DNA from: Yarrowia lipolytica
Taxonomy: Eukaryota; Ascomycota; Dipodascomycetes; Dipodascales
Reading direction: 5' to 3'
Assembly: GCF_001761485.1 (NCBI RefSeq)
Contig: NC_090774.1
Span: forward strand, 4,134,535 to 4,198,534
Length of the DNA stretch: 64,000 nt
How positions within the stretch are numbered: position 1 is the first letter of the stretch; each line of letters opens with the position of its first letter. The notes under the pieces were generated by a model. It was given only the letters and a program-made list of their open reading frames with translations, did no database searches and was not told the origin of the DNA. This document shows positions 54,917 through 64,000 of this stretch, one piece after another. A program made the position numbers and the translations under genes.

Positions 54917-57189
54917 TTTCAAGAACTATCTGTGGATCTCGTCATTACGATCTGGGTTCGGAGAGTTTTGGTTATTGAATCTTATTACTTGGGGGTTATT
55001 TACATTCACCCTCATTGGTCGAGAAGAGTTCGGAGGTAAACCAAGGTAGAAGTGGGTGCGTTCGTAGCGGCTATCGGAACTGCTCCATAAAAGTGCAATA
55101 AATATTACTTTCAAGGTATGATAATCACCTGGAGCCGAGTGCTCGCTTGTCCCCCAATGTGAGTCCTTGTCATTTAATTACATAAAAGATGTCGCCAAGA
55201 GGCGTCACTTGCGTCGTGTGGAGGTCGAAGTTAACCTTGAAAAAGCTTGGCCTACTTAGTGTTCATTTCCTTTTGGGAGGTCATGGTTAGGTTGGGACCT
55301 TTGATTGGTTCTAATGGAGATAAGCATTCGATGTGAGACAAGATATGCGCCCCGGTGAAGCCGCCAGCCACGGAAGATCGGGAAATTTTAGGACAACGTT
55401 GGCCGAAACAAGCCGTATAAGACGAGCGGCACACATGAGAGTTTGTAGCTGTTGGGACCCAAACCTGTACGATGTAGAAAGCTACTTGTAGCTACTGCAC
55501 AAGACTACATCTGCAGGTCTTCTCCTCAAAACCTCAGTCGAAATGGCTGCTGCTTCGAACTACGGTACATACTGTACAGTGTACTTTATAGTATCAAGTA
55601 CAAAATGGAAGCATTTAAACAGCAATTATATACAATAAGAGAGAGCTGGTGAACAATGCTACAAACAGAATGGATAGTACTGGTCGTAATCGTAGTTTAC
55701 AGCATGTACTGTAGTATAAGAGGTGTATTAACCAACCATCGATACAGTAGTGGAAAGTAAAACTATTTCTCGAAGGAGAAACATCTCACTGTGATATCTG
55801 CGTGCATTGAAACTCATATGGAAGGATATGTACTCGTTCTTACAGTATGTGTACTCGTAGGTACCGTGGGGCTACAAGAAGCTTGTTTTGGGGTTCCTAT
55901 CTATGCCAAAGATGGTTGTGAACGTATCCCCCATCGACTGTGACTCGGGGTTAACATTAGTAACAGGAGTTCTTGAAGCCAGAGTCGCTGACCGAGTTGT
56001 AAAGCTCAGAGTCATGACTTCTATTTAGATCAGGGAGAAGCTAAGGGTACATGACGGTTTGATAAGGGGGCTCCCACACTTGAATCAATCGGCGTTTTTC
56101 CATTATCCTGTTGCACAAGTTCACATATAGGTCATCCGTTCCAGCCTCCTCATCATGCATGCATTCTGAATACCCCAAGGGAAAAAGACGGCTATCTGGG
56201 AGCTAAGAAGACAGTTTGTTGCACAGATGTTGCCACATCCTTCCAGTCGGAACATGTATCTTCCGAAATCAAGATTTAGGTGGCTTCGGTATCATGGAAT
56301 ATTCTCCGCTATTCTTCTCTGTCAATTTTTCTTGCCCAGGAGGGCTGGTGCATAATTAAAGGTTTTATGATATGTAAGGGGGGATGGCATCTTTGGGGTC
56401 TACGAAGTAGCAGGGAAACTGACATGGGACTGTTTAGAAGAATGAAATCATAATTTTACCACTAAAGTATGCCATCATTGCAGCATTTGTTTCAAAATAT
56501 CTCTACCATCACATTCTGGAGCTTTCCATCTGATTCTGACGACTTCTTCCTCCTGCACCCTAAAGAATGGTCGGCATATTGCATGCATCAACGATGCACA
56601 TTTTTTCGCCACTGACCAACCTCTTCGAACCTAAACAGCCTCGGCAAGGAATATATAAACCCCCTCTACGTCCCTCTTTTTCAATCAGAATCAGACCAGT
56701 TCACTCTGAGTCATTCTGGAGATGGAAGGTGCCTTTTATAGCCTGCTGAGATGCAGAGCTGATAAGCAGACCTGTCTCATACAACGAGGACCGCTTCGCT
56801 AGTCATGTCCGTTGAGTTGTTTGGGCAATGACGCGTTTACCGCATGAGCCCTTTTCGGTCAAGAGACTCTCGCTATGACGCATTGAAAAAGATGTATGAG
56901 CCTGAGAATGTGCGACAGCTTCTGATTGGGCGTTTGAGCTGAGATTTGGTTCTCGGCGAGTTCAACACAGAGGCGAGTACGACCGCCTGCGCCAAGTGTC
57001 AGTAAGTCCGTGACTGTGCGTCCGGTTGACCGCCATGAGCTGAAAATGCCATGAGCCAAGAGCGAGTTTGGCCGGCTGAAATGCCTGAGCCTACTCCGTG
57101 TCTTGTGAGTTCTTGAGGACCACATGTGCAGCCGCCAGAGCAAAGAGCCAGACAGTGAAACATCTGCAGAGCCACCGACAGAGATTATC

Positions 57190-57290
57190 AAGGGTGAAAC
57201 TCCTTTCGAGACTCCTTTCCCACAGGTGAAATTCCTGTTTACTCACAGGGTGAAACTCCTTTGTGAAGTCTCATAGGGTGAAATTCCTGT
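57190..57290 (+). repeat. Degenerate GGTGAAAyTCCT repeat, four copies
   Basis: AGGGTGAAACTCCTTTC, AGGTGAAATTCCTGTTT, AGGGTGAAACTCCTTTG and AGGGTGAAATTCCTGTAT follow each other at irregular spacing of about 30-45 bp. Confidence 0.75.
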
Positions 57291-57309
57291 ATGAGAAGCC
57301 GCCTAGAAT

Positions 57310-57820
57310 CTGAAGAGCCAAGCTGAAATGCCAGAGCTGCCAGTTGTAGAGCAAAGATCTGGACAGACGCCATACATGGTCAAAAGAGCAAGCCAGAGCC
57401 AGAGCTATAAGCCAGAGCCAGTGCGACATGAGCCAGAGCTGATACGCCAGATACCACAGAGTCAGAGCGATAGCCAGAGCCACAGATGCCTGAGTGTGAG
57501 CCATAAGTCCAAAGAGCAAGAGCCACACAGGTCAGAGCCAGCGCTGAAATGCCAGAGCCAGAACCCATGCCACGAGCAAAGAGCCAGTAAGCCCTTCAAG
57601 GCAATAAGTGCCAAACGCCGTGAGAGCAACGTCAATGCCACTAAGTCCAGAGAGCAATAAGAGCCATTTCGCCTGAGCAAGAGCCAGTGAGTCCACAGAT
57701 GCAATAAGCGCCAAACGCCAGAGCACAGACAGAGCCGAAGGAGCCAGGGCCATAGAGCCGAGGCCAGCCAGTTGCCAATAAGTCCAAAGAGCAATGAGAG
57801 CCTGAGCACGAGCCAAGTCA
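57310..57820 (+). repeat. Degenerate GAGCCA-type short repeat, about 500 bp
   Basis: At least fourteen GAGCCA hexamers, together with many GCCAGA, CCAGAGC, AGAGCAA and GCCATAAGTCCAAAGAGC variants, fill this stretch. Frames on both strands are open because of the repeat, giving runs rich in Gln/Ser/Glu/Pro on the plus strand and Leu/Ala/Trp on the minus strand, so they are not evidence of genes. Confidence 0.8.
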
Positions 57821-58137
57821 CACTATTCAAGGAATAGGCGGTGAACCTCTTAGCCAGAGGACGTAACTGACCGAACCTGTTTATCTAGTTTTGAGAGGAG
57901 TAGGTGAAAATCCGAACCTCTTGGGTTAATAAATCATGGACCAAAGAGTCCCCCCGAATATTTGAGTTGTAGAGAGTTGAACAGTATTTGTAGTTGTAGA
58001 AGCTATTTTTTGTAGAGAACCATTGCTGAACCGCCTTGATCTCGTGATTATTCACCTTGTTGGAGTTGGAGAATGGTGTTATAGCCAGTACACAGTTGCA
58101 CGTACACAGCGGAGAGGCCAAGTATTAGTAACGTTGA

Positions 58138-58612
58138 GGAAACTTAGCCTCGACAAATATCCGTGACTCCCTTTGGCAGAGAACAGGTGAGCAGACTGAT
58201 CCCACGGAAGACTTCCTGTGCTATGGGAATGCTCTTATGGGCTTCGAGCACGACACCATTGGCCTCATGTTCATATATCCCCCTTAGAAGACCCCTGTGG
58301 CGCTCCCCAAGCAAGACGGCACAATATCGCTAATCATATTGTGCCAGGTGGTACGAAAGACTCCTAGAAAGAGGTCATGAAACAGCTACCGTTATGAACA
58401 GATGGAGGTGGCGATAGACAAAGATATACCTTTCGTTGAAGAATACGCCCACTTCGAATAGTCTTGGTCTCGCGATCACGGTCGGTGCAGTCTCAGCTGT
58501 CAGCTCCGACTCCACAGGTTTTGTCGGTCCCTCTGAAATTCACGGTAGATCCGAGTCCCCCGAATCGACTGATGACTTCTCTCCTGGCTCCGACATGGAC
58601 GGTGAAGAGTAG
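58138..58612 (+). pseudogene. Decayed coding segment 1 of the + strand relic field
   Basis: One frame from 58138 to 58461 reads as protein with only two internal stops (TAG 58285, TGA 58378): NIRDSLWQRTGEQTDPTEDF, LCYGNALMGFEHDTIGLMFI, PVALPKQDGTISL, then EQMEVAIDKDIPFVEEYAHF. A second frame, from 58457 to a TAG at 58610, gives an acidic Ser-rich tail (SESPESTDDFSPGSDMDGEE). The codons look like those of ordinary genes. No family recognised. Confidence 0.45.
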
Positions 58613-58830
58613 TTCTACAAGTAGCCTGACGGACTTCGTAGGCTTGCCATCAGCACCTCTCTTTTCCGCAGGTACATCTGGTGCTGTCACTTGTCGTAAT
58701 CCCATATCTTAGATCGTAGAAACTATTTTATGGCCCATTATGAGCTATACCTGTTCCTAGTCAGGCAAATAAGTAATCATCAAAGTTATACGTGACTTCT
58801 AAAAACTACTGATTATATTGTAGATGACGT

Positions 58831-58986
58831 TGCAATCCAGAAGGTACATGGGTTGACTACTCTGTGCTTCAACACCAATTCTTCGACTTATACATTGATG
58901 AAGCCCCCGTAAACCACGAAGTAGAGTCAGTTGAACTCTTCATGCCATATGGAATACGCTCTTACGACCATCTTGAGAACCACTAG
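58831..58986 (+). pseudogene. Decayed coding segment 2
   Basis: Open for 51 codons without a start codon, ending at TAG 58984-58986: CNPEGTWVDYSVLQHQFFDL, YIDEAPVNHEVESVELFMPY, GIRSYDHLENH. The composition is that of a globular protein. Family unknown. Confidence 0.45.
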
Positions 58987-59382
58987 AGCACGCCTGAGAA
59001 TGTCTTGATATCTGTTATAATCTTATATTGAAGCAAGGTCGTTGAAAGCATCCCCTTTATTATCTGCACCTCCTAACAGCTTGGTTGAATGGAGGTGGGG
59101 GACCGGTGGAGGAATTAATGTACACGAGTCGCAGCCCTCGATCTATTCGGTTAGTATACAAGTAGAAGTGCTTTATTTTAACAATCGGATGGGTTCACTA
59201 CAATCTGTTCATCATGAAGTACCAACCCCACAGTCACCAACCAGGAACCGTTCAACATTCTGACTGTGACCCATTACACCAGGATGTCAACAGGAAAAGG
59301 ATGTTATCGATTAATAACCCCTTAAAATTCGCACAGAGCCTTTAGAAAAGCCTTTGTACTCCCATTACTTCATATTCTCGCT

Positions 59383-59714
59383 GTGAGATCAATACATTCT
59401 CGATGTTCATTGGTGAGTCCGCCATCCTCGGCAATCTCTGGTGGAGGCTATTGCGGTGATATTGCGCCTGTCCAAGTCCTTGTTTATCAAGAATCTGACA
59501 TTTCCGGATCACCAGGTCGTCCAGACTTGACTCTAGATATGTACTCATACAAGGCAGGTTCACTCTGCCTCGATTACTGCTGCACCTTCCCGATCTGTTC
59601 CACGGTGTCTAAATAAGTAGCATTGACCATCATGCCACAGTAAACGAAGCTCGATTCATTGCAATCATCCAATGGCCTAAGACACCTACCGCCAGATTCC
59701 CGAGAATCAAGTGA
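59383..59714 (+). pseudogene. Decayed coding segment 3 (two frames)
   Basis: The first frame (59383-59616) includes YCGDIAPVQVLVYQESDIS and LTLDMYSYKAGSLCLDYC. A second frame (59613-59714) adds SIDHHATVNEARFIAIIQWP, and a third continues SSDTVGRLVYTGQNES to a stop near 59756. Frames follow one another in the same direction, as expected of a frameshifted gene. Confidence 0.35.
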
Positions 59715-59910
59715 TACTGTGGGCCGCCTCGTATACACAGGGCAGAATGAGTCATGAAAAGCGTCGACGGGTGCGATGGGAAGGCCCAACTTTAAACCAT
59801 TATTCATCGCGCGTCAGTAGTCGATCCCCATACGTCAGGTTGACAGATGTCTGGTGGAGCTGAAACATGTCAAACGTCATTGTAAGTTTTAGCACCTGAC
59901 GGTATTTTGT

Positions 59911-60123
59911 TTGCGTCTGGCTTGCTCTCGCCCCAGTGGATCGTGTATGCCAGATATCCTCGCCAAACATCCTTGCTTATTGCCTCAACACATGAGAATT
60001 CTAACATATATGGGCTCAGGCAACCTCCTGCCAGATTTTACCGAGGCATATCCTTCCAGAAGACCCTATCATCAATCATGGCGGCATAAAGCCTCTGGAT
60101 TGTACTGTCTAACCTCGCTGTAG
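59911..60123 (+). pseudogene. Decayed coding segment 4
   Basis: A 70-codon frame with DILAKHPCLLPQHMRILTYM and GSGNLLPDFTEAYPSRRPYH. It lies in line with the other + strand segments. Family unknown. Confidence 0.35.
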
Positions 60124-60161
60124 AAGACTCGACGAGCTATGACAAATGTTATTTTCGGTGA

Positions 60162-60452
60162 CTAAAGAGCAATGAAGATCAGCAGGTCTTATCGGACGAG
60201 GTGGCGTCTATGGTGTCGGCGACCCGTCGGAGTTCCGCTCAGCACTGTCACCGAGAGAAACGGCTGAACGAAGTGGTTGGTGCTGGGCGAGAACAAGAAG
60301 CAGTTGAGCTACAGTAGTTGCTGGGTCAGCTTGGACCGGATGGCTCACTGCGGAGGAGGATAGATATTCTACCTTCATGTGAATTGCCTAAGAGCAAGCC
60401 GTCACATATGTCCCATAGTGTAAAAAGACAAGAAGGATGTGTGAGCATCTGA
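60162..60452 (+). pseudogene. Decayed coding segment 5 (one internal TAG)
   Basis: A 96-codon frame broken only by TAG at 60315. It gives NEDQQVLSDEVASMVSATRR, HCHREKRLNEVVGAGREQEA and, after the stop, LLGQLGPDGSLRRRIDIL. The helical, charged composition is not random. Family unknown. Confidence 0.45.
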
Positions 60453-60637
60453 CAAGCCCGCTGTCCACAAGATCAAAGGGGATAAGTTCCATAGAGATGA
60501 GTAGGAAGCCAATTTCTATTGCAAAATGTACATGAGCCGTCAGAGAATAGCAAAAGCCGATATATGCATTCGCTATATAGTAGAAACTCAAGCCTTTCGC
60601 TTACTTTCGTAAAAGTGTCAATGTCCAACATTCCAAG

Positions 60638-60871
60638 GTGTCTAAACTGAGTCCTGCAGTTCATTGTCAGTCATTTGAATGCTTTGACAAGACAGTTGCT
60701 GAAATAAAGCTGAAGTCCCCTTCTCTGTTGTGTCATGAGCAGGAAGAGTTCTTCCAAGCTGGGCAGCCCTTCAAGCCAGATATACTGCTTCCTGACCAAC
60801 CAGAGTCAAGAAAAATGAGCGAGGGGGGTCAAAGGACAGTTCCAGGAGCTCGGGACAAGTCTGAATGGTAA
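60638..60871 (+). pseudogene. Decayed coding segment 6
   Basis: A 77-codon frame with SFECFDKTVAEIKLKSPSLL and HEQEEFFQAGQPFKPDILLP. Codon use is gene-like. Same strand as the other relics. Family unknown. Confidence 0.4.
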
Positions 60872-61451
60872 CCCAAAGCGTCTATTATGTTTTCATGACT
60901 GAATGTATCTCTTCATGCTGTGATCTGTCGTAAATAACTTTTCTCGATAAAAAGTTGAAATGTGACGGCTTGAAAGAAGGAGTGTATAGAGCATAGACCT
61001 GGTCGTGGGGTGTGAAACTTGTTGACAGTGTTATACCATGCCTACCATGGTGTCTAGACCATTTTAATTGTAGTCAAAGCCTTGCTCTGAGGTCTTGGAA
61101 GGTGTTTTATTCACTTTACAGTTTCAGGGCTGAGCTAAATTCATACGATAAGATCACTTTACCGTTTCTCATGTTGAAGTAATGGAGGTGTGACTTGAGA
61201 TATGGATCTTGAACCAATTCAAAAGTCTTACTTCCACTGCCAATTCAAAGTCAAAAGGCCTCGGCTGTTGTATTATTGAATACCACGATTAATATCTTGT
61301 CCCTATCGTGTTTCCTCAGTCAATATTGATGAGGAGTTGAGATGATTAATGGTGAAGGCGTTGCTAGGGAATAGAGCGCTGGAGAATCAGCACAGAAGGC
61401 TCGTGAGACTTTTGAACTGGCGATTGACGTCTAAGTTGATTTAATTGTGAT

Positions 61452-61685
61452 ATGATTCATTTTCATACCACCTCGCATTCTGAGAAGTATTGGGAAAGAT
61501 GCGAAAAGATAATGGAGCGGTATACTGACCCCGGGATGGATATTAAACCGTTCTCTCTGAAATACAACCACTCTACCACCTTTACTGATGTGTCTGATGA
61601 TTTATACTGCTATATCAAACAAGGGATTGCTTCCATTCCATTATCAGATGTCCATTTACCCTGTTTACACTGTACATTGTCCTAG
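61452..61685 (+). pseudogene. Decayed coding segment 7
   Basis: A 77-codon frame with SEKYWERCEKIMERYTDPGM, DIKPFSLKYNHSTTFTDVSD and DLYCYIKQGIASIPLSDVHL. A short gene-like piece (ESAQKARETFELAIDV) lies just upstream near 61385-61432. Family unknown. Confidence 0.4.
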
Positions 61686-62341
61686 AAGCATCACATGTAT
61701 TGCACTCGATATATGTAAAGAATTTAGCTGGTGCATTTTATATAATCATTCATTCATGTTAGTCTCACAAAATCCCAAGTAACAGCCCACTAATGTAATG
61801 GCGCCTACCTGCAGAAGGACGGGAGAATCCAGGGCACTACCATGGTCGAAGAACGGCAACCAGATCCATGGCACACGGCCATGACTTGTACACGTATGTG
61901 TTCTATCCTGCCACGATCCCTTAAAACAGGTGCCTAAAACATTATATGGAGAAGTTCCATCATCCCAAAGGTTGTCACCTCGAATATCACTGTACAGATG
62001 GTACTAGAAAATGGTAAAGCAGAACAGCGGCAGTGGTGAAAAAGCTTCAAAGTCTAACAGACACTCGACGAGGACAGCGTATAGACCGAGGTGTTCTGGG
62101 TTGTCAGGTGATACAAGTGCTATTCACAGGGGCTACCACGTGGGTAACTCGTTGACTGCCTGAATAAGCATAGCGACGGTCTACAGGTAGCCGACTGTAG
62201 ATAGCCAGGTGATTTTCCTGAGAACCAGCTGATGGAAGACCATGCCTCGGACCGAGACTTTGAGGGAGCCGCGATGGAGATCCGTGCCCGACGTATAAAT
62301 GAATGGGGAGTGTCATGAGCGGAGGACTGTAACTCGTCTCG

Positions 62342-62418
62342 AACTTCCGAATGGGGAGAGCCTTGGTGAATCCTGAATTGGACCGGAAGGACTCTTCCCC
62401 AACTTCCGAATGGGGAGA
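62342..62418. repeat. 18-bp direct repeat, 59 bp apart
   Basis: AACTTCCGAATGGGGAGA occurs at 62342-62359 and 62401-62418 without mismatch. A related TGAATGGGGAG is about 40 bp upstream. Confidence 0.85.
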
Positions 62419-63808
62419 ACGTTGCCCTGACGATTCTCTGACAAGGGATTGTCTCGCGCGACCTCGAGGGGACGGACTAATGGTAGTAAGAATGGGGGTG
62501 GTTGTACCGCAGTATGATCATCTCTATCTCACTAAGATTAGTCTGAGTGGGGATCCTGCCAAGTGGTGGGACCATCTTGTCTTGACGACACAAGGTGGTA
62601 GGGAGTCCATGGGGGAGGGTCAGAGACCCAGCTCAGGTGGGCCAAGGCCTACCAGGGTTGGAGTGCTGGCCATTGGCACCCTTGATGGGTGGTCTCGAGA
62701 AGAGAAGAGCTTAGTAATGTTTTTGTTGTTTTTTCGCCAAGTTTTCCCTGGCGAGGTTGCGGGGGCTGGGTGAGAGAGAGGGATGAGAGAGATGGATAAG
62801 AGATAAATGAGGGAAAAAGAGATAAATGGAGAGAAGTTGGAGGTGAAAAACGTGGCGTGCATGGATAATGCGGGTTAAAGTTGTGGCTGCAGTGCTAAAA
62901 TTGTCAAAGTGTCTAGAGTAGGATGTGGTAAAAATGTCAAAGTAGTGTGTTTAGTCAGCATTTCAGTTCCTAAGTAAGAATATCTAACGGCAGTTGTTAT
63001 TTGTCTGTAGGGAAGGAATAAGGCTCACTGTCTTCAACAATATATATGGGTTGATAGTTGATCTTTTAGAGGGGGAGGTTCCTTATAGCAGAAGTAATGG
63101 CGCATTAACTTTGACACGGCAATGAAGTCCATATCAAGACAAGACTTGGAAAATCATGTGAGAAACAATATAAGGCCTTTGATTGGTCCCCCTTTACGTC
63201 CATGACCGCGAAAAGTTGCCAATCTGGTTCAAATCGCTTTACTCCATTGTCTTGCTATACGATCGTATAAGGAGAGATATGAAAGTCTAATCCATGGTAG
63301 AAGAGTGAGTATAGCAACAGAATAGAGCAGTAGAATGACAGATGGATAGTATTGGGGTTTAATGGAATGATTCTGGTCTCAGGGATACCCTAACCCTGTT
63401 CTATTAATAGCAAATGGATCGTTTATGCGTTCTTGAGCTCGACAGACGGTAAGGGGTACATGCATGGCTTGAAATGGAGATGGAGTAAGATGAGAGGGAA
63501 GAGATGATGAACTTGATCGATGAGGAAACACCAGGAGTTGTGATTATACACTGACATTGAAATAGTCTGTGGAGATTCGAATGCCTACAAGAGAGATGGG
63601 GATGTCTATGATCTTTCCATTCACATGCCAGTCGGGTGAGTATGCGTTTTCATTATTCCCTATCAAGTGTTCTCTGATACACACGTGCTTGAATTTACGG
63701 GGTTATCTCCTATCAATTGTGCTCTGATATAGACATCCGCTCGGATGGTAACTCACATACTGCTTCGGCATATGGACGTTGACGCGGTACATCTGCTCAG
63801 GAATCAGC

Positions 63809-63835
63809 TCAATACTAAAGTCCAATACTAAAGTC
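63809..63835. repeat. Short tandem duplication CAATACTAAAGTC
   Basis: CAATACTAAAGTC is repeated once almost directly (two copies, 13 bp each). A looser 25-bp direct repeat (TATCAAGTGTTCTCTGATAC against TATCAATTGTGCTCTGATAT) lies at about 63661 and 63710. Confidence 0.7.
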
Positions 63836-64000
63836 GCCTACCATGGATTTACTCCCACTCCTAGTTCACATGGTGTTTGCTGCTGTCTGATCAGGCAATG
63901 CAGCGAAGCTACCATCCGCTGGATTATGGCTGAACGCTCTCAGTCAGAACCATGCTAGAAGTGATGAATTAGGGGGTAGGATGGATATGAATACTATCGC

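Larger units (their letters stand above)
54820..57180. other. Gene-free zone after the last intact gene
   Basis: No supported gene. A short coding-like stretch on the minus strand ends at 55957 (DLNRSHDSELYNSVSDSGF). Otherwise the DNA is AT-rich with TACAGTA words. This starts a gene-free stretch that lasts to the end of the window. Confidence 0.5.
61686..64000. other. Terminal gene-free region
   Basis: No supported gene. The 140-codon frame at 62351-62773 (+) is shadowed by an open frame on the other strand and has no recognised domain. Purine-rich stretches (62770-62830) and small direct repeats occur. No telomere repeat was found up to the last base. Confidence 0.5.

Noticed and set aside
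57310-57820. Open frames of 60-122 codons on both strands
   Set aside because: They arise from the GAGCCA repeat, which lacks stops in several frames; not evidence of a protein.
62351-62773. 140-codon + frame with a WWDHL motif faintly like retrotransposon Gag
   Set aside because: A single short resemblance, an open opposite strand, and no protease, reverse transcriptase or LTR nearby; not enough to call a mobile element.
1-64000. CRISPR arrays, prophage, bacterial operons, complete transposons
   Set aside because: Looked for and not seen; the window is eukaryotic nuclear DNA, and no intact transposase, reverse transcriptase or LTR pair was recognised.

Overview
The window is nuclear DNA of a budding yeast, most probably Yarrowia lipolytica or a very close relative. 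Five confident genes carry introns of one distinctive kind: donor GTGAGT or GTAAGT, and a CTAAC branch point lying only one to four bases before the acceptor AG. Coding regions favour CGA for arginine, and intergenic DNA is full of TACTTGTA / TACAGTA-like words. Genes are spaced over several kilobases and lie on both strands, with no operons.

Layout. 0-10.5 kb is gene-dense: the C-terminal part of a DDHD-domain phospholipase (cut by the window edge), ribosomal protein eS27, a possible small membrane protein, an acidic single-pass membrane protein, the p24 cargo receptor EMP24, an ABHD5/CLD1-type alpha/beta hydrolase and a monocarboxylate-type MFS transporter. 10.5-27 kb is sparse: a Zn2Cys6 regulator behind about 6.4 kb of non-coding DNA, a PPN2-type endopolyphosphatase, a candidate 77-residue secreted protein, and MPO1. 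28-35.4 kb holds an SSA-type HSP70 whose EEVD end is broken by a 64-bp tandem duplication, a decayed yapsin-like aspartyl protease and a ferric reductase. 38-50 kb has an intact small frame encoding only the central part of ribosomal protein eL19, then the urea amidolyase DUR1,2 flanked on both sides by relics of one unidentified gene family. 50.5-54.8 kb has an allantoate/pantothenate-type MFS transporter and a GPI-type secreted phosphatase. From 54.8 kb to the end there is no intact gene. This zone has degenerate repeats and then a string of decayed coding segments, all readable on the + strand, which looks subtelomeric; no telomere repeat is visible.

Functional links are modest. DUR1,2 has a dense GATA-site promoter, as expected of a nitrogen-repressed gene. 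The polyphosphatase and the secreted phosphatase both serve phosphate metabolism and both have a CACGTG upstream, but that hexamer is common in this window. The HSP70 promoter has clear heat-shock elements.

The most interesting material is the damaged or partial genes: the HSP70 tail, the mini-eL19, the paired relics around DUR1,2 and the + strand relic field at 58-61.7 kb. All names come from recognising protein motifs by eye; no database search was possible.
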